The position numbers were made by a program, and so were the translations under genes. From NCBI GenBank assembly GCA_031404455.1, contig JANNHP010000076.1, positions 1 through 32,065 on the forward strand: a stretch of 32,065 nt of DNA, read 5' to 3'. Below the pieces are notes generated by a model, which was not told where the DNA came from, ran no database searches, and saw only the letters and a list, made by a program, of their open reading frames with translations. This DNA comes from JANNHP01 sp031404455. Lineage in GTDB: Bacteria > Planctomycetota > JAJSAM01 > JAJVHW01. Positions 24,275 to 32,065 of the stretch are shown here, piece after piece (within the stretch, counting starts at the first letter, position 1; the number at the start of each line of letters is the position of its first letter).

Positions 24275-26533
24275 ATGACGACGATGCGCCTGAGACTCGT
24301 ACCCGTGGCGTTCGTCGCCCTCGCGGCCGCGGTCAGCTTCGCCGAGGAGACGCCGACGACGGACACCGCGGTCGCCGCGTCGAACGGCGTCGTCGTCCAC
24401 GGCGTGGACACGAAGCTCCTCGCCGCCCGGTTGCGCGACGCCGACCGCAAGGTGCTCGCGGGCGACGCGACGGGCGCCGCGGCCGATCTCGCCGAGATCC
24501 TGACGGGCGACGTCTCGAAGCTCATCGAGGACGGGGAGAACGCGTACCTCTCGGCGCGCGAAGCGGCGCTGCAACGGGTGATCGCGCTCCCGCCCGAAGG
24601 CATCGCCCGGTTCCGCGCCGCGACCGACGCGCGCGCGGCGACGGTCCTCGCCGCGGGCGTCGCGCGCGCCGACGCGGCTCTGCTCGCGCGGCACGCGACC
24701 GAGATGGCGCTCACGTCGCACGGCCCCGAACTGCTCGTCACGCTCTGCGATCTGCGCGCCGCGCGCGGCGAGGCGCGTCTCGCGGGACAGGCGCTCGTCG
24801 ACCTCCTGCGATTCTGGCCCGACTCCGGCCCGACAGCGGCGCTGCCGGGTGCCGTCGATCGCGCCGCCGTCGTCGGACGGCTCGCGTCGATCTGTGCCTC
24901 GCTCGGCGACGAGGCGAGCGTGCGGTGGCTGGAGCGCGAGACGTCGGCGACGCTGCTCGACGGCCCCAGTCCGGTCACGCCGGGCGGGAAGCTCTCCGAC
25001 GACCTCGCGCGGTGCGCCGCGTCCGCGGCGCTCCGCGGGCGCAGCCCCGACACCGGCCCCGCGGCGCCGCTCCAGGTCGTCGCCGAGAAGGTGTTCTCCC
25101 GTGAGACCTTCAACGACATCGACCCCGCCCGCTCCCGGGAGATCCTCGAGCACCCGATCGCGATCGGCACGCGCGAGGCGCCGGCACTCCTCACCCGCGA
25201 GCCGCAGACGTCGCGCAACCAGGCGAAGGTGATCGCGCTGGCGCCCTCCCCGGCGGGCGGAGGAGAGCTCGTGCGGCTCTGGTCGTGGCCGTCGGACGAG
25301 GAGTTCCGCGCCGGTCTTCGCCGCGGCGGGCGCGGCGCCTTCGCCCCGGCGCGCTGCGGCGAGCTCGTCATCTTCCCGTGGCCGATGGAACCGCAGGCGC
25401 GGTCGGGCAGCGGCGGGCGCTTCGAATCGGCCGACGACGAGCACAACACGCTCGTCGTCCTCTCGCCGCGCGCAGAGGGCCGTCTCGTCGACGAACGCGG
25501 CGCCTTCGAGGAGAAGCGCGACGACGCCGACCCCGAGCTCCTGACGATGTCGTTCTGCGGCAGGCCGCTCGTCGTCGGCGACTCGGTCTTCGCGACCCTC
25601 GTCCGCCGGGCCGAGAACGGCGGGGCGACGGAGCTCCACGTGGCGCGCTTCGACCTCGTGGCCGCGGGCGCGACGCAGCGCCTGCACCTGCGCTGGCGCC
25701 GTCACGTCCTCGACGGCGAGGCGATGCCGCCCGTCACGTATCCGTCGGAGCGCGCGGTCGAGTCGGAGGAGCCTCTCGCCGCACCGGCCGCGATGGCCGA
25801 ACGCTGGGGGCGAATCTACGTCGCGAGCAACACCGGCGCGGTCGCGTGCCTCGACGGCGCGGACGGGGCGTCGCTCTGGGTGCAGGCGTACCCGCGCTTC
25901 GGACCGCCGCTGCGGCACGCCGTCGCACCCGCCGTCCAACGGACGTGGAAGGACGTGCCCGTGTCCGTCGACGGCCCGTACGTGTGGGCCGCGCCCCGCG
26001 ACGCGGAGTCGCTGCTCCAGTTCCGGGCGATGCCGCGGCTCGCGCGCACGACGCTCGTCCAGTCGTGGCGGCTCCAGGGCGGCGCCGGCACCGCGACGGA
26101 GCAGGGCGCCCTCCTCTCGAACGTCGTCCCCGACGAGGTCGTCGCCGTCGCGGGCGGCGTGGGCTGGTTCTCGGGACGCGTACCCGGCGTCGGGATCGCG
26201 GGACTCGTCCCCGCTGGAAGTCCGCTGGCGTCGCTCCGGATGCGCCCGCCGCTCGCCGGCGAACCGCGGCGGAGCTACGCCTACGCGCAGATCGCCGAGT
26301 CGGCGCCGTCGGGTTCCCCGAGCGCCGTGCCGGGAGCGATCCTCTTCCCGACCGTCAAGGGCATCTATCGCGTCGGACTCGGCGACTTCGAGGCCGCGCC
26401 GCACGTGCTGTGGAAGCCGCCGCCCTCGCCCCGCGGGACCGTCCCCGCCGATCGGATCGGCACCCTGGTCGCAGACGGCGAGCGCCTCTGGTCCGTCACG
26501 CCGCGGCGCGTCGTCCTCTTCGCGACGCAGTAG
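24275..26533 (+). CDS. Secreted PQQ-like beta-propeller protein
   Basis: This 752-aa protein begins MTTMRLRLVPVAFVALAAAVSFAEE, a signal peptide cleaved after about residue 23; ATG 24284 is an equally possible start. Residues about 45-260 are helical and repeat-like (KLLAARLRDADRKVLAGDATGAA, ALQRVIALPPEGIARFRAATDARA), a TPR-like solenoid often found before propellers. From about 310 on there are strand-rich segments with PQQ/BamB-type blades, clearest at RWGRIYVASNTGAVACLDGADGASLWVQAYP (about 509). Later blades include VVAVAGGVGWFSGRVPG and ILFPTVKGIYRVGLGDF. It probably acts in the periplasm in protein-protein binding; no PQQ-enzyme active-site residues were identified. Confidence 0.75.
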   Translation: MTTMRLRLVPVAFVALAAAVSFAEETPTTDTAVAASNGVVVHGVDTKLLAARLRDADRKVLAGDATGAAADLAEILTGDVSKLIEDGENAYLSAREAALQRVIALPPEGIARFRAATDARAATVLAAGVARADAALLARHATEMALTSHGPELLVTLCDLRAARGEARLAGQALVDLLRFWPDSGPTAALPGAVDRAAVVGRLASICASLGDEASVRWLERETSATLLDGPSPVTPGGKLSDDLARCAASAALRGRSPDTGPAAPLQVVAEKVFSRETFNDIDPARSREILEHPIAIGTREAPALLTREPQTSRNQAKVIALAPSPAGGGELVRLWSWPSDEEFRAGLRRGGRGAFAPARCGELVIFPWPMEPQARSGSGGRFESADDEHNTLVVLSPRAEGRLVDERGAFEEKRDDADPELLTMSFCGRPLVVGDSVFATLVRRAENGGATELHVARFDLVAAGATQRLHLRWRRHVLDGEAMPPVTYPSERAVESEEPLAAPAAMAERWGRIYVASNTGAVACLDGADGASLWVQAYPRFGPPLRHAVAPAVQRTWKDVPVSVDGPYVWAAPRDAESLLQFRAMPRLARTTLVQSWRLQGGAGTATEQGALLSNVVPDEVVAVAGGVGWFSGRVPGVGIAGLVPAGSPLASLRMRPPLAGEPRRSYAYAQIAESAPSGSPSAVPGAILFPTVKGIYRVGLGDFEAAPHVLWKPPPSPRGTVPADRIGTLVADGERLWSVTPRRVVLFATQ

Positions 26534-26688
26534 GGTCGCTCGACGGCGCCGTCTCCGCGAAGCGTCGATCCTGCGCCGCCTCCCCGCTGACGACGCCGCG
26601 TTCCGCGATCCCCGCACGATCGCCTTTCCCGATCCACCCCGCCTCGCCCGTATAGACTTCCGTCCCTTCGTCACGGAGACCCCACCCG

Positions 26689-27756
26689 ATGAGCGATCCC
26701 GCGTCCTCCGCCGGTCCGAGCGGCTCCGATCTCGAGGCCGCGGAACGGCTCGGGGCCGTCCACCAGAGGCTCCGCACCGAGATCGGGAAGGTGATCGTCG
26801 GGCAGGACCGGGTGGTGGACGAACTGCTCACCGCGGTCTTCGCGCGCGGCCACTGCCTGCTCGTCGGCGTGCCGGGGCTCGCGAAGACGCTGCTCATCTC
26901 CACGCTGTCGCGGACGCTCTCGCTCAGCTTCCGGCGCATCCAGTTCACGCCCGACCTCATGCCCGCCGACATCACGGGCACCGAGGTCATCCAGGAGGAC
27001 AAGGCGAGCGGCGAGCGGAAGTTCCAGTTCATGAAGGGCCCGGTGTTCGCGAACGTGGTCCTCGCCGACGAGATCAACCGCGCGCCGCCGAAGACGCAGT
27101 CGGCGCTCCTCGAGGCCATGCAGGAGCACCAGGTCACCGCCGCGGGACGCCGCTATCCGCTCGACGAGCCGTTCTTCGTGCTGGCCACGCAGAACCCCAT
27201 CGAGCAGGAGGGCACGTACCCGCTCCCCGAGGCGCAACTCGACCGCTTCATGTTCCACGTGAAGGTCGACTATCCCGACGCGGACGAGGAACTGCGGATC
27301 GTCCAGCAGACGACGGGCGGCTCGGCCCAGGACGTCGCCACCGTGCTCACGCAGGGCGAGATCCTCGCCGTGCAGGAGACCGTGCGCCGCGTGCCCGTCG
27401 CCGACTCGGTCGTCGCCTACGCCGTCCGGCTCGTGCGCGCCACGCGCGTCACGAAGCCCGAGGCGCCCGACTTCGTGAAGGAGTGGGTGCGCTGGGGCGC
27501 CGGGCCCCGCGCGGCGCAGTACCTCGTGCTCGGCGCGAAGGCGCACGCGCTCATCCAGGGACGCACGTACGTCTCGACCGACGACGTCAAGGCCGTCGCG
27601 CACCCGGTGCTGCGCCACCGCGTGCTGACGAACTTCCAGGCCGAGGCCGAGGGCGTGACACCCGACATCGTCATCGACCGCCTCTTGGCGACGATCCCGG
27701 CCCACGACCGCGGCGCCCTGACCGCCGCCGGCGTCCCGAACGTCCTCGGCGCGTGA
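26689..27756 (+). CDS. MoxR family AAA+ ATPase
   Basis: This 355-aa ATPase carries Walker A GVPGLAKT (60-67), the family stretch RIQFTPDLMPADITGTEV (84-101), Walker B VVLADEINRAPPKTQSALLEAMQE (123-146), sensor-1 region FFVLATQNPIEQEGTYPLPEAQLDRF (about 164-190) and the C-terminal lid with WVRWGAGPRAAQYLVLGAKAHAL and RTYVSTDDVKAVAHPVLRHR. MoxR proteins act as chaperone-like ATPases that activate VWA-domain partners. The partners are present: a DUF58 protein starts 34 bases downstream and two more VWA-type membrane proteins follow. No transmembrane segment is seen. Confidence 0.95.
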   Translation: MSDPASSAGPSGSDLEAAERLGAVHQRLRTEIGKVIVGQDRVVDELLTAVFARGHCLLVGVPGLAKTLLISTLSRTLSLSFRRIQFTPDLMPADITGTEVIQEDKASGERKFQFMKGPVFANVVLADEINRAPPKTQSALLEAMQEHQVTAAGRRYPLDEPFFVLATQNPIEQEGTYPLPEAQLDRFMFHVKVDYPDADEELRIVQQTTGGSAQDVATVLTQGEILAVQETVRRVPVADSVVAYAVRLVRATRVTKPEAPDFVKEWVRWGAGPRAAQYLVLGAKAHALIQGRTYVSTDDVKAVAHPVLRHRVLTNFQAEAEGVTPDIVIDRLLATIPAHDRGALTAAGVPNVLGA

Positions 27757-27790
27757 CGGCCGCCCCCACTTCCGCGGTGAAGCCGAACCC

Positions 27791-28699
27791 ATGACCGACG
27801 CCGTCAAGAGCCCGATCGATCCGAAGATCATCAACCAGGTCGCGAAGCTCGACCTGCGCGCGCGGATCGTCGTCGAGGGCTACGTCTCGGGCGTCCACAA
27901 GAGTCCCTACAAGGGGTTCTCGGTCGAGTTCGCGGAGCACCGCGAGTACGCGCCGGGGGACGACCTGCGCTACCTCGACTGGAAAGTGTTCGGCAAGACC
28001 GACCGCTACTACATCAAGCAGTACGAGGAGGAGACGAACCTCCTCTGCCACCTGGTCCTCGACACGTCGCAGTCGATGGACTTCGGCACCGAAGGGGTCC
28101 GCAAGTTCGACTACGGCATGACGATCGCCGCGGCGCTCGCGTACCTCATCGTCGGCCAGCACGACGCCGCGGGCCTCACGACGTTCGACGACAAAGTCCG
28201 CACCGTGCTTCCGCCGGGAAGCCACGGCGGGCACCTCCGGCGCATCTTCGAGATCCTCGAGAAGATCCAGCCGGGCGGGAAGACGTCGATCGGGGCCGTG
28301 CTCACGCAGGTGTCCGATCAGCTTCGCAAGCGCGGCCTCGTCATCGTCATCTCCGACCTCGTCGGCGACGTCGAGGACGTGCTGCGCGGACTCCGGCGCC
28401 TGCGCGGGCACAAGCACGACGTCGTCGTCTTCCACGTCCTCGACCCCGCCGAGATCGAGTTCCCGTTCGACCAGATGACGCTCTTCGAGGGACTCGAGGA
28501 GTTCCCCGACCTCCTCGCCGATCCGAAGTCGCTGCGCCGCACGTACCTCGACCACCTCGCCGGCTTCCGTCAGCGCCTGAAGGCCGGCTGCCTCGCGGAG
28601 CGCATCGACGTCGTCGAGATGAACACGCGGACGCCGCTCGACGTGGCGCTCTCCACCTACCTCGCGCACCGCGCCGCGCGCCGCAGGCACCGCGGATGA
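27791..28699 (+). CDS. DUF58 VWA-like protein
   Basis: This 302-aa soluble protein has the DUF58 signature: SVEFAEHREYAPGDDLRYLDWKVFGKTDRYYIKQYEEETN (about 44-83) followed by a VWA core whose MIDAS motif D-T-S-Q-S (91-95) is intact. Later strands include GLVIVISDLVGDVEDVLRGLRRLRGHKHDVVVFHVLDPAE. DUF58 proteins are habitual partners of MoxR ATPases. Its stop overlaps the ATG of the next gene (ATGA at 28696-28699), so the two are coupled. The role is presumed to be assembly or activation of envelope or secreted complexes. Confidence 0.93.
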   Translation: MTDAVKSPIDPKIINQVAKLDLRARIVVEGYVSGVHKSPYKGFSVEFAEHREYAPGDDLRYLDWKVFGKTDRYYIKQYEEETNLLCHLVLDTSQSMDFGTEGVRKFDYGMTIAAALAYLIVGQHDAAGLTTFDDKVRTVLPPGSHGGHLRRIFEILEKIQPGGKTSIGAVLTQVSDQLRKRGLVIVISDLVGDVEDVLRGLRRLRGHKHDVVVFHVLDPAEIEFPFDQMTLFEGLEEFPDLLADPKSLRRTYLDHLAGFRQRLKAGCLAERIDVVEMNTRTPLDVALSTYLAHRAARRRHRG

Positions 28700-30960
28700 T
28701 CCCCGTCTTCGCCAATCCGCTCCTGCTCTGGGGACTCGCCGCGGCCTCCGTGCCGATCGTCATCCACCTGCTCAACCGGCGGCGCTTCCGCGTGCAGCGC
28801 TGGGCGGCGATGGAGTGGCTCCTCGCCGCGGCGAAGAAGAACCAGAAGCGCCTCAGGATGGAGAACCTGCTGCTCCTCCTGCTCCGGACGTGCGCAGTCC
28901 TCTTCCTCGCTCTCGCACTCGCGCGGCCGACGTTTTCCGACGCGGCGCTCTCGATCGACAAGCAGGCGTCGCACCTCTTCGTCCTCCTCGACAACTCGGC
29001 TTCGACCGGCGCCAAGACCGGCACCGGCACGGCACTCGAGACGGCGACGGGCACGGTCTCGTCGCTGCTCTCGGAGATCGGCTCCGAGGACCCGGTCACT
29101 CTGGTCCTGACGAACGACGACTCGAGTTCCGACACCGGGTCGAACCACAGGAACGGCCGCGCCCGCGTCGTTCTGCGCGGGACGCACGACCACTCGAAAG
29201 TCCGTCAGACCGTCACGGATCTCAAGCCCGCAGCCGCTCGCGCCGACCTCGTCGAATCGCTGAAGATCCTCGAGGAGGCCGTGCCCTCGCGCGGCGCCAT
29301 CGTCTCGAAGGTCGCGATCGTGACCGACCTCCAGCGCGCGAGCTTCGAGGAAGGCGATTCCCGCGGCGCCGCGGGCGCCGACTCGGCACTGCGGGCGACT
29401 CTCCAGCGCCTGAAGGACAAGGGCGCCGAGGTCGTTCTCATGCCGTTCGGACGCGCCGTCGCGAACGTGGCGATCACGGCGTTGCGCGCGCAGGACGACC
29501 GCGACGTCGTGCAGGGCGCGACCGTCGTCTTCGAGGCCGAGGTGAGGAACTTCGGCGACCGAGCCGTCACCGCCGAGGTGCGCTTCCTCGTGGACGGGAA
29601 GGAGCGGGGCGAGGTCTCGCAGTCCGTGCCGCTCGCCGCGCGGCCGGCGGGTGCCGAGGCGCCTCCTGCCGCGACCGTGCAGTTCACGACCGCGTTCCGC
29701 GACGACGAGGCCGGCGTCCACGTGATCGAGGCGCGGCTCACGGCCGATTCGCTGCCCGTCGACGACGTGCGGAGCTTCGCGTTCGAGGCGCGCAAGCCCA
29801 TCCGCGTCCTCGCCGTGGACGGCGACCCGGACTCGCCGGGCGCGACGCCCGAGACGTACTGGCTGAAGCCCGCGCTCGCGATCAAGGACGGCGGCCCCAT
29901 CACGGTGCAGACGGTCACCGAAGCCGATTTCGAGACGGAGAGCGACCTCTCGGCGTGGGACCTCGTGATCCTCGCGAACGTCGAGCACCCCGCGCGGACC
30001 GACGAACTCGCGCGCCGACTCGATGCGTACGTCCGCCGCGGCGGGGCGCTCCTCCTCACCGTGGGCGACCGCGTGATGCCCGACGTCTGGAACCGCGAGA
30101 TCTACCGCGACGGCGGCCCGCTGCTCCCCGCCCGGCTCGACGAGCCGCGCGTCGACAAGGCCGTGCCACTTCGCTTCGACCTGACCGAGAACCGGCACCC
30201 GATCCTCGCCGACATCACCAACCCGGCGAACGCCGTGTTCTTCCGCGCGCCCCAGGTGTGGGGACGCATGACGCTCCGTGACGCCGAGCACGAGAAGGGC
30301 GCTCGCGTGGTCATGACCTACGCCGACCTCGCGAAGTCGCCGGCGCTCGTCGAGCGCTCGGTCGGACGCGGACGCGTGCTGCTCCTCACGACCACCGTGG
30401 ACGACGCGTGGGGCAAGCTGCCGGGCGACCTGCTCTACCTGCCGCTCCTCCACGAGGCGCTCTACTACCTCACGTCGCACGGCAACAACGACCGCAACAT
30501 CCTCGCGTTCCAGCCCTACACGCGGACGCTCCCCGCGAACAAGGCGGGCTACGAGGTGAGCTTCCCCGACGGCTCCCCCGCCGAGGTCCGCATGGAGGAG
30601 CCGCCCGACTCGCCGTCGTACGCGACGGTGCTCTTCACCGGACGCCTCGGCGCCTACCGCGCGGTCCTCTCGCTGAAGCCGCCCGACGTGCTGACTCCCG
30701 CGCCCCCGCCGGTGAAGGACGCATTCGCCGTGAACCTCCCGCCCGCCGAGAGCGACCTCGATCGCCTGCGCCCGGAAGACGTGGAGAGCCGCTGGCCCGG
30801 ACTCGTGCGCGTCGCCGGATCGTTCACGACGGCTGCCGACGCCGCGCGGCCGAAGGGCGGCGAGTTCCACGCGGCCCTGATCATCGCGGCGCTCGCGTGC
30901 CTCCTCGGCGAGGTCCTCCTCGTCCGCCGCATCTCGAAGACGAGGACGGCCGCCGCATGA
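28696..30960 (+). CDS. BatA-domain membrane protein with VWA domain
   Basis: This 754-aa protein opens with the BatA N-terminal domain: MIPVFANPLLLWGLAAASVP and IVIHLLNRRRFRVQRWAAME, with two membrane helices (about 8-26 and 57-76) flanking a basic cytosolic stretch. A VWA-like domain follows with MIDAS D-N-S-A-S (99-103) and VSKVAIVTDLQRASFEE. Residues about 260-350 resemble an Ig-like/CARDB domain (VVFEAEVRNFGDRAVTAEVRFLVDGK), and about 370-600 a glutamine-amidotransferase-like fold (VLAVDGDPDSPGATPETYWLKPAL). A final helix (AALIIAALACLLGEVLLV, about 729-746) anchors the C-terminus. This architecture is common beside MoxR/DUF58 in Planctomycetota. The stop overlaps the next ATG. Confidence 0.9.
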   Translation: MIPVFANPLLLWGLAAASVPIVIHLLNRRRFRVQRWAAMEWLLAAAKKNQKRLRMENLLLLLLRTCAVLFLALALARPTFSDAALSIDKQASHLFVLLDNSASTGAKTGTGTALETATGTVSSLLSEIGSEDPVTLVLTNDDSSSDTGSNHRNGRARVVLRGTHDHSKVRQTVTDLKPAAARADLVESLKILEEAVPSRGAIVSKVAIVTDLQRASFEEGDSRGAAGADSALRATLQRLKDKGAEVVLMPFGRAVANVAITALRAQDDRDVVQGATVVFEAEVRNFGDRAVTAEVRFLVDGKERGEVSQSVPLAARPAGAEAPPAATVQFTTAFRDDEAGVHVIEARLTADSLPVDDVRSFAFEARKPIRVLAVDGDPDSPGATPETYWLKPALAIKDGGPITVQTVTEADFETESDLSAWDLVILANVEHPARTDELARRLDAYVRRGGALLLTVGDRVMPDVWNREIYRDGGPLLPARLDEPRVDKAVPLRFDLTENRHPILADITNPANAVFFRAPQVWGRMTLRDAEHEKGARVVMTYADLAKSPALVERSVGRGRVLLLTTTVDDAWGKLPGDLLYLPLLHEALYYLTSHGNNDRNILAFQPYTRTLPANKAGYEVSFPDGSPAEVRMEEPPDSPSYATVLFTGRLGAYRAVLSLKPPDVLTPAPPPVKDAFAVNLPPAESDLDRLRPEDVESRWPGLVRVAGSFTTAADAARPKGGEFHAALIIAALACLLGEVLLVRRISKTRTAAA

Positions 30961-32065
30961 CCGCGGCGACGCTCCTCCTCGTTCTCGCCGACTCGTCGAG
31001 GTTCGGCGTCCGCTGGCACGCGATGCCCGCGGCGTGGGTGTTCTGGATGATCGTCGTGCCGGTCGCCGTGGCGATCGGCTGGTGGGCGTACCAGCGCGAC
31101 CGGGACGTTCCGCGCGCCGCGCGCGTCCTGCTCGGCGCGCTGCGCTCGGCGGCGATCGTGTTCCTGTTCCTCGTCCTCATGGGCCCGTTCAAGGAGACGT
31201 CGGAGTCGCGCGTCGTCCGCTCGCATCTCCTCGTCCTCATCGACCAGTCCTCCAGCATGTCCACCGTGGACGGCTACGAGCCGGACGACGCGCGCGCCCT
31301 CGCCGCCGCGACCGGGAGGAGCGCCGACGAGATCGGACGCATGACGCGGCTCGACCTCACCCGCGCCGTGCTCACGAGTCCGAAGGGCGAACTCCTCGAG
31401 CGGATCACGAAGGACTTCCGCGTCCACGTCTACGGGTTCGGCTCGCAGCTCGTGCCGCTCATCAGCACGGGCGACACCGCGGACGAAGCGGCCGAGGGCG
31501 AGGTGGTGCCCCCCGCGGCGCGGATCGCGGCGCGCGTCGCGGAACTGCGCGCGGCCGATCCGTCCACGCGCATCGGGCAGGCGGTGAGCGCCGCGCTCGA
31601 CGCGTACCGTCTGCGCGACGAGGACGTGGCCGGCGTGGTCGTCGTCTCCGACGGACAGCAGAACGCGGGCGGCGTCACGCCGATCGCGGCGGGACGCAAG
31701 GCCGCGGCGCAGCACGTGCCCGTGTACGCGGTCGGCGTCGGCGACCCGCGCTCGCCGAGGAACATCCACGTCTCGAACCTGCACGCGAAGGAGGTCGTCC
31801 TCGCCCGCGACACCGCGGTGTTCGAGTTCGACGTCCACGCGAAGGGCTTCGACGGCCGCACGGTGAAGGTCGAGGTGCAGGCGCTCGACGACGCGGGCAA
31901 CTCGCGCGGCGCGCCGCTCGCCGTCAACCCGAGCGACGTCGTGCTGAAGGGCGGCGAGGAGGCGCAGGCGGTCCGCGTCACCTACCGCTTCGACCGCGCC
32001 GACACGTACGCGCTCCGCATCGGGATCCCGGTCGAGCCAGAAGAGAAGATCAAGAGCGACAACTT
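30957..32065 (+). CDS. VWA-domain membrane protein, N-terminal part (runs off window)
   Basis: The ATG overlaps the stop of the BatA-like gene (ATGA at 30957-30960). The frame stays open for the remaining 369 codons. Two membrane helices lie at about 26-42 (AWVFWMIVVPVAVAIGW) and 59-77 (LGALRSAAIVFLFLVLMGP). A VWA domain follows with MIDAS D-Q-S-S-S (96-100) in LLVLIDQSSSMSTVDGYEPD, a long insert, and VAGVVVVSDGQQNAGGVTPIAA. After it comes VPVYAVGVGDPRSPRNIHVSNL and an Ig-like domain. It is the fourth gene of the MoxR cluster and probably a periplasm-facing partner of the BatA-like protein. The C-terminus is outside the window. Confidence 0.88.
   Translation, partial: MTAATLLLVLADSSRFGVRWHAMPAAWVFWMIVVPVAVAIGWWAYQRDRDVPRAARVLLGALRSAAIVFLFLVLMGPFKETSESRVVRSHLLVLIDQSSSMSTVDGYEPDDARALAAATGRSADEIGRMTRLDLTRAVLTSPKGELLERITKDFRVHVYGFGSQLVPLISTGDTADEAAEGEVVPPAARIAARVAELRAADPSTRIGQAVSAALDAYRLRDEDVAGVVVVSDGQQNAGGVTPIAAGRKAAAQHVPVYAVGVGDPRSPRNIHVSNLHAKEVVLARDTAVFEFDVHAKGFDGRTVKVEVQALDDAGNSRGAPLAVNPSDVVLKGGEEAQAVRVTYRFDRADTYALRIGIPVEPEEKIKSDN

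Noticed and set aside
24086..26674. 862-aa minus-strand open frame opposite the propeller gene
   Set aside because: It is Arg-rich shadow sequence without domains. The plus frame has a signal peptide and PQQ-type blades.
28657..30870. 737-aa minus-strand open frame opposite the BatA-like gene
   Set aside because: It is a shadow frame; the plus-strand protein has a BatA domain, a MIDAS motif and start/stop coupling to both neighbours.

Overview
The window is strongly GC-rich DNA. Its codons mostly end in G or C, and GTG starts and 1-to-4-base start/stop overlaps are common. The gene content suggests a bacterium of the Planctomycetota or a similar lineage: a MoxR / DUF58 / BatA-type / VWA cluster, a secreted PQQ-type propeller protein, large secreted orphans and anaerobic-type 2-oxoacid oxidoreductases. 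This placement is an inference from gene style; no rRNA or tRNA gene was seen.

Layout. At 1-139 (-) is the start of a type I 3-dehydroquinate dehydratase. At 386-1393 (+) is an orphan secreted protein, bracketed by copies of a REP-like repeat (190-282 and 1397-1522). At 1563-2603 (-) is an AlkA-type DNA glycosylase behind an XRE-type regulator and a BrnT toxin remnant. At 2731-7248 (+) is a compact four-gene operon for a 2-oxoacid:acceptor oxidoreductase, in which the gamma subunit, a GltD-like flavoprotein and a two-cluster ferredoxin are one polypeptide, followed by alpha, beta and a small Cys-rich protein. Converging on it at 7169-12100 (-) are a single-chain pyruvate:ferredoxin oxidoreductase, a dihydroorotate-dehydrogenase-like protein and a small YqjD/DUF883-like protein. 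At 12230-15198 (+) are an M20 dipeptidase, a lipoprotein and a two-gene module with a DUF6036-like nucleotidyltransferase. At 15231-20132 (-) are a tandem universal stress protein and a tightly overlapping run psd-pssA-folK-panC-ispE. At 20240-21187 (+) is a selenoprotein. At 21259-24096 (+) are a membrane protein, a HAD phosphatase, enolase and an FtsB/DivIC-like protein. At 24275-32065 (+) are the PQQ-like protein and the MoxR/DUF58/BatA/VWA cluster, whose last gene runs off the window.

The most interesting item is the gene at 20240-21187. It reads as one exported thioredoxin-like protein only if the in-frame TGA at 20444-20446 is translated. That TGA sits exactly where the first Cys of a CxxC motif should be (U-G-L-C). 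A hairpin with a GGTC apex begins directly after it, at bacterial SECIS spacing. I therefore annotate it as a selenocysteine-containing periplasmic thioredoxin-like protein, where routine ORF calling would give a broken gene. No Sec machinery gene lies in the window.

How the genes work together. The two oxoacid oxidoreductase systems suggest reversible 2-oxoacid/acyl-CoA chemistry with ferredoxin and NAD(P)H. Psd and PssA make phosphatidylethanolamine beside FolK (folate), PanC (pantothenate/CoA) and IspE (isoprenoids). The final cluster resembles Bat-type or MoxR chaperone/envelope systems.
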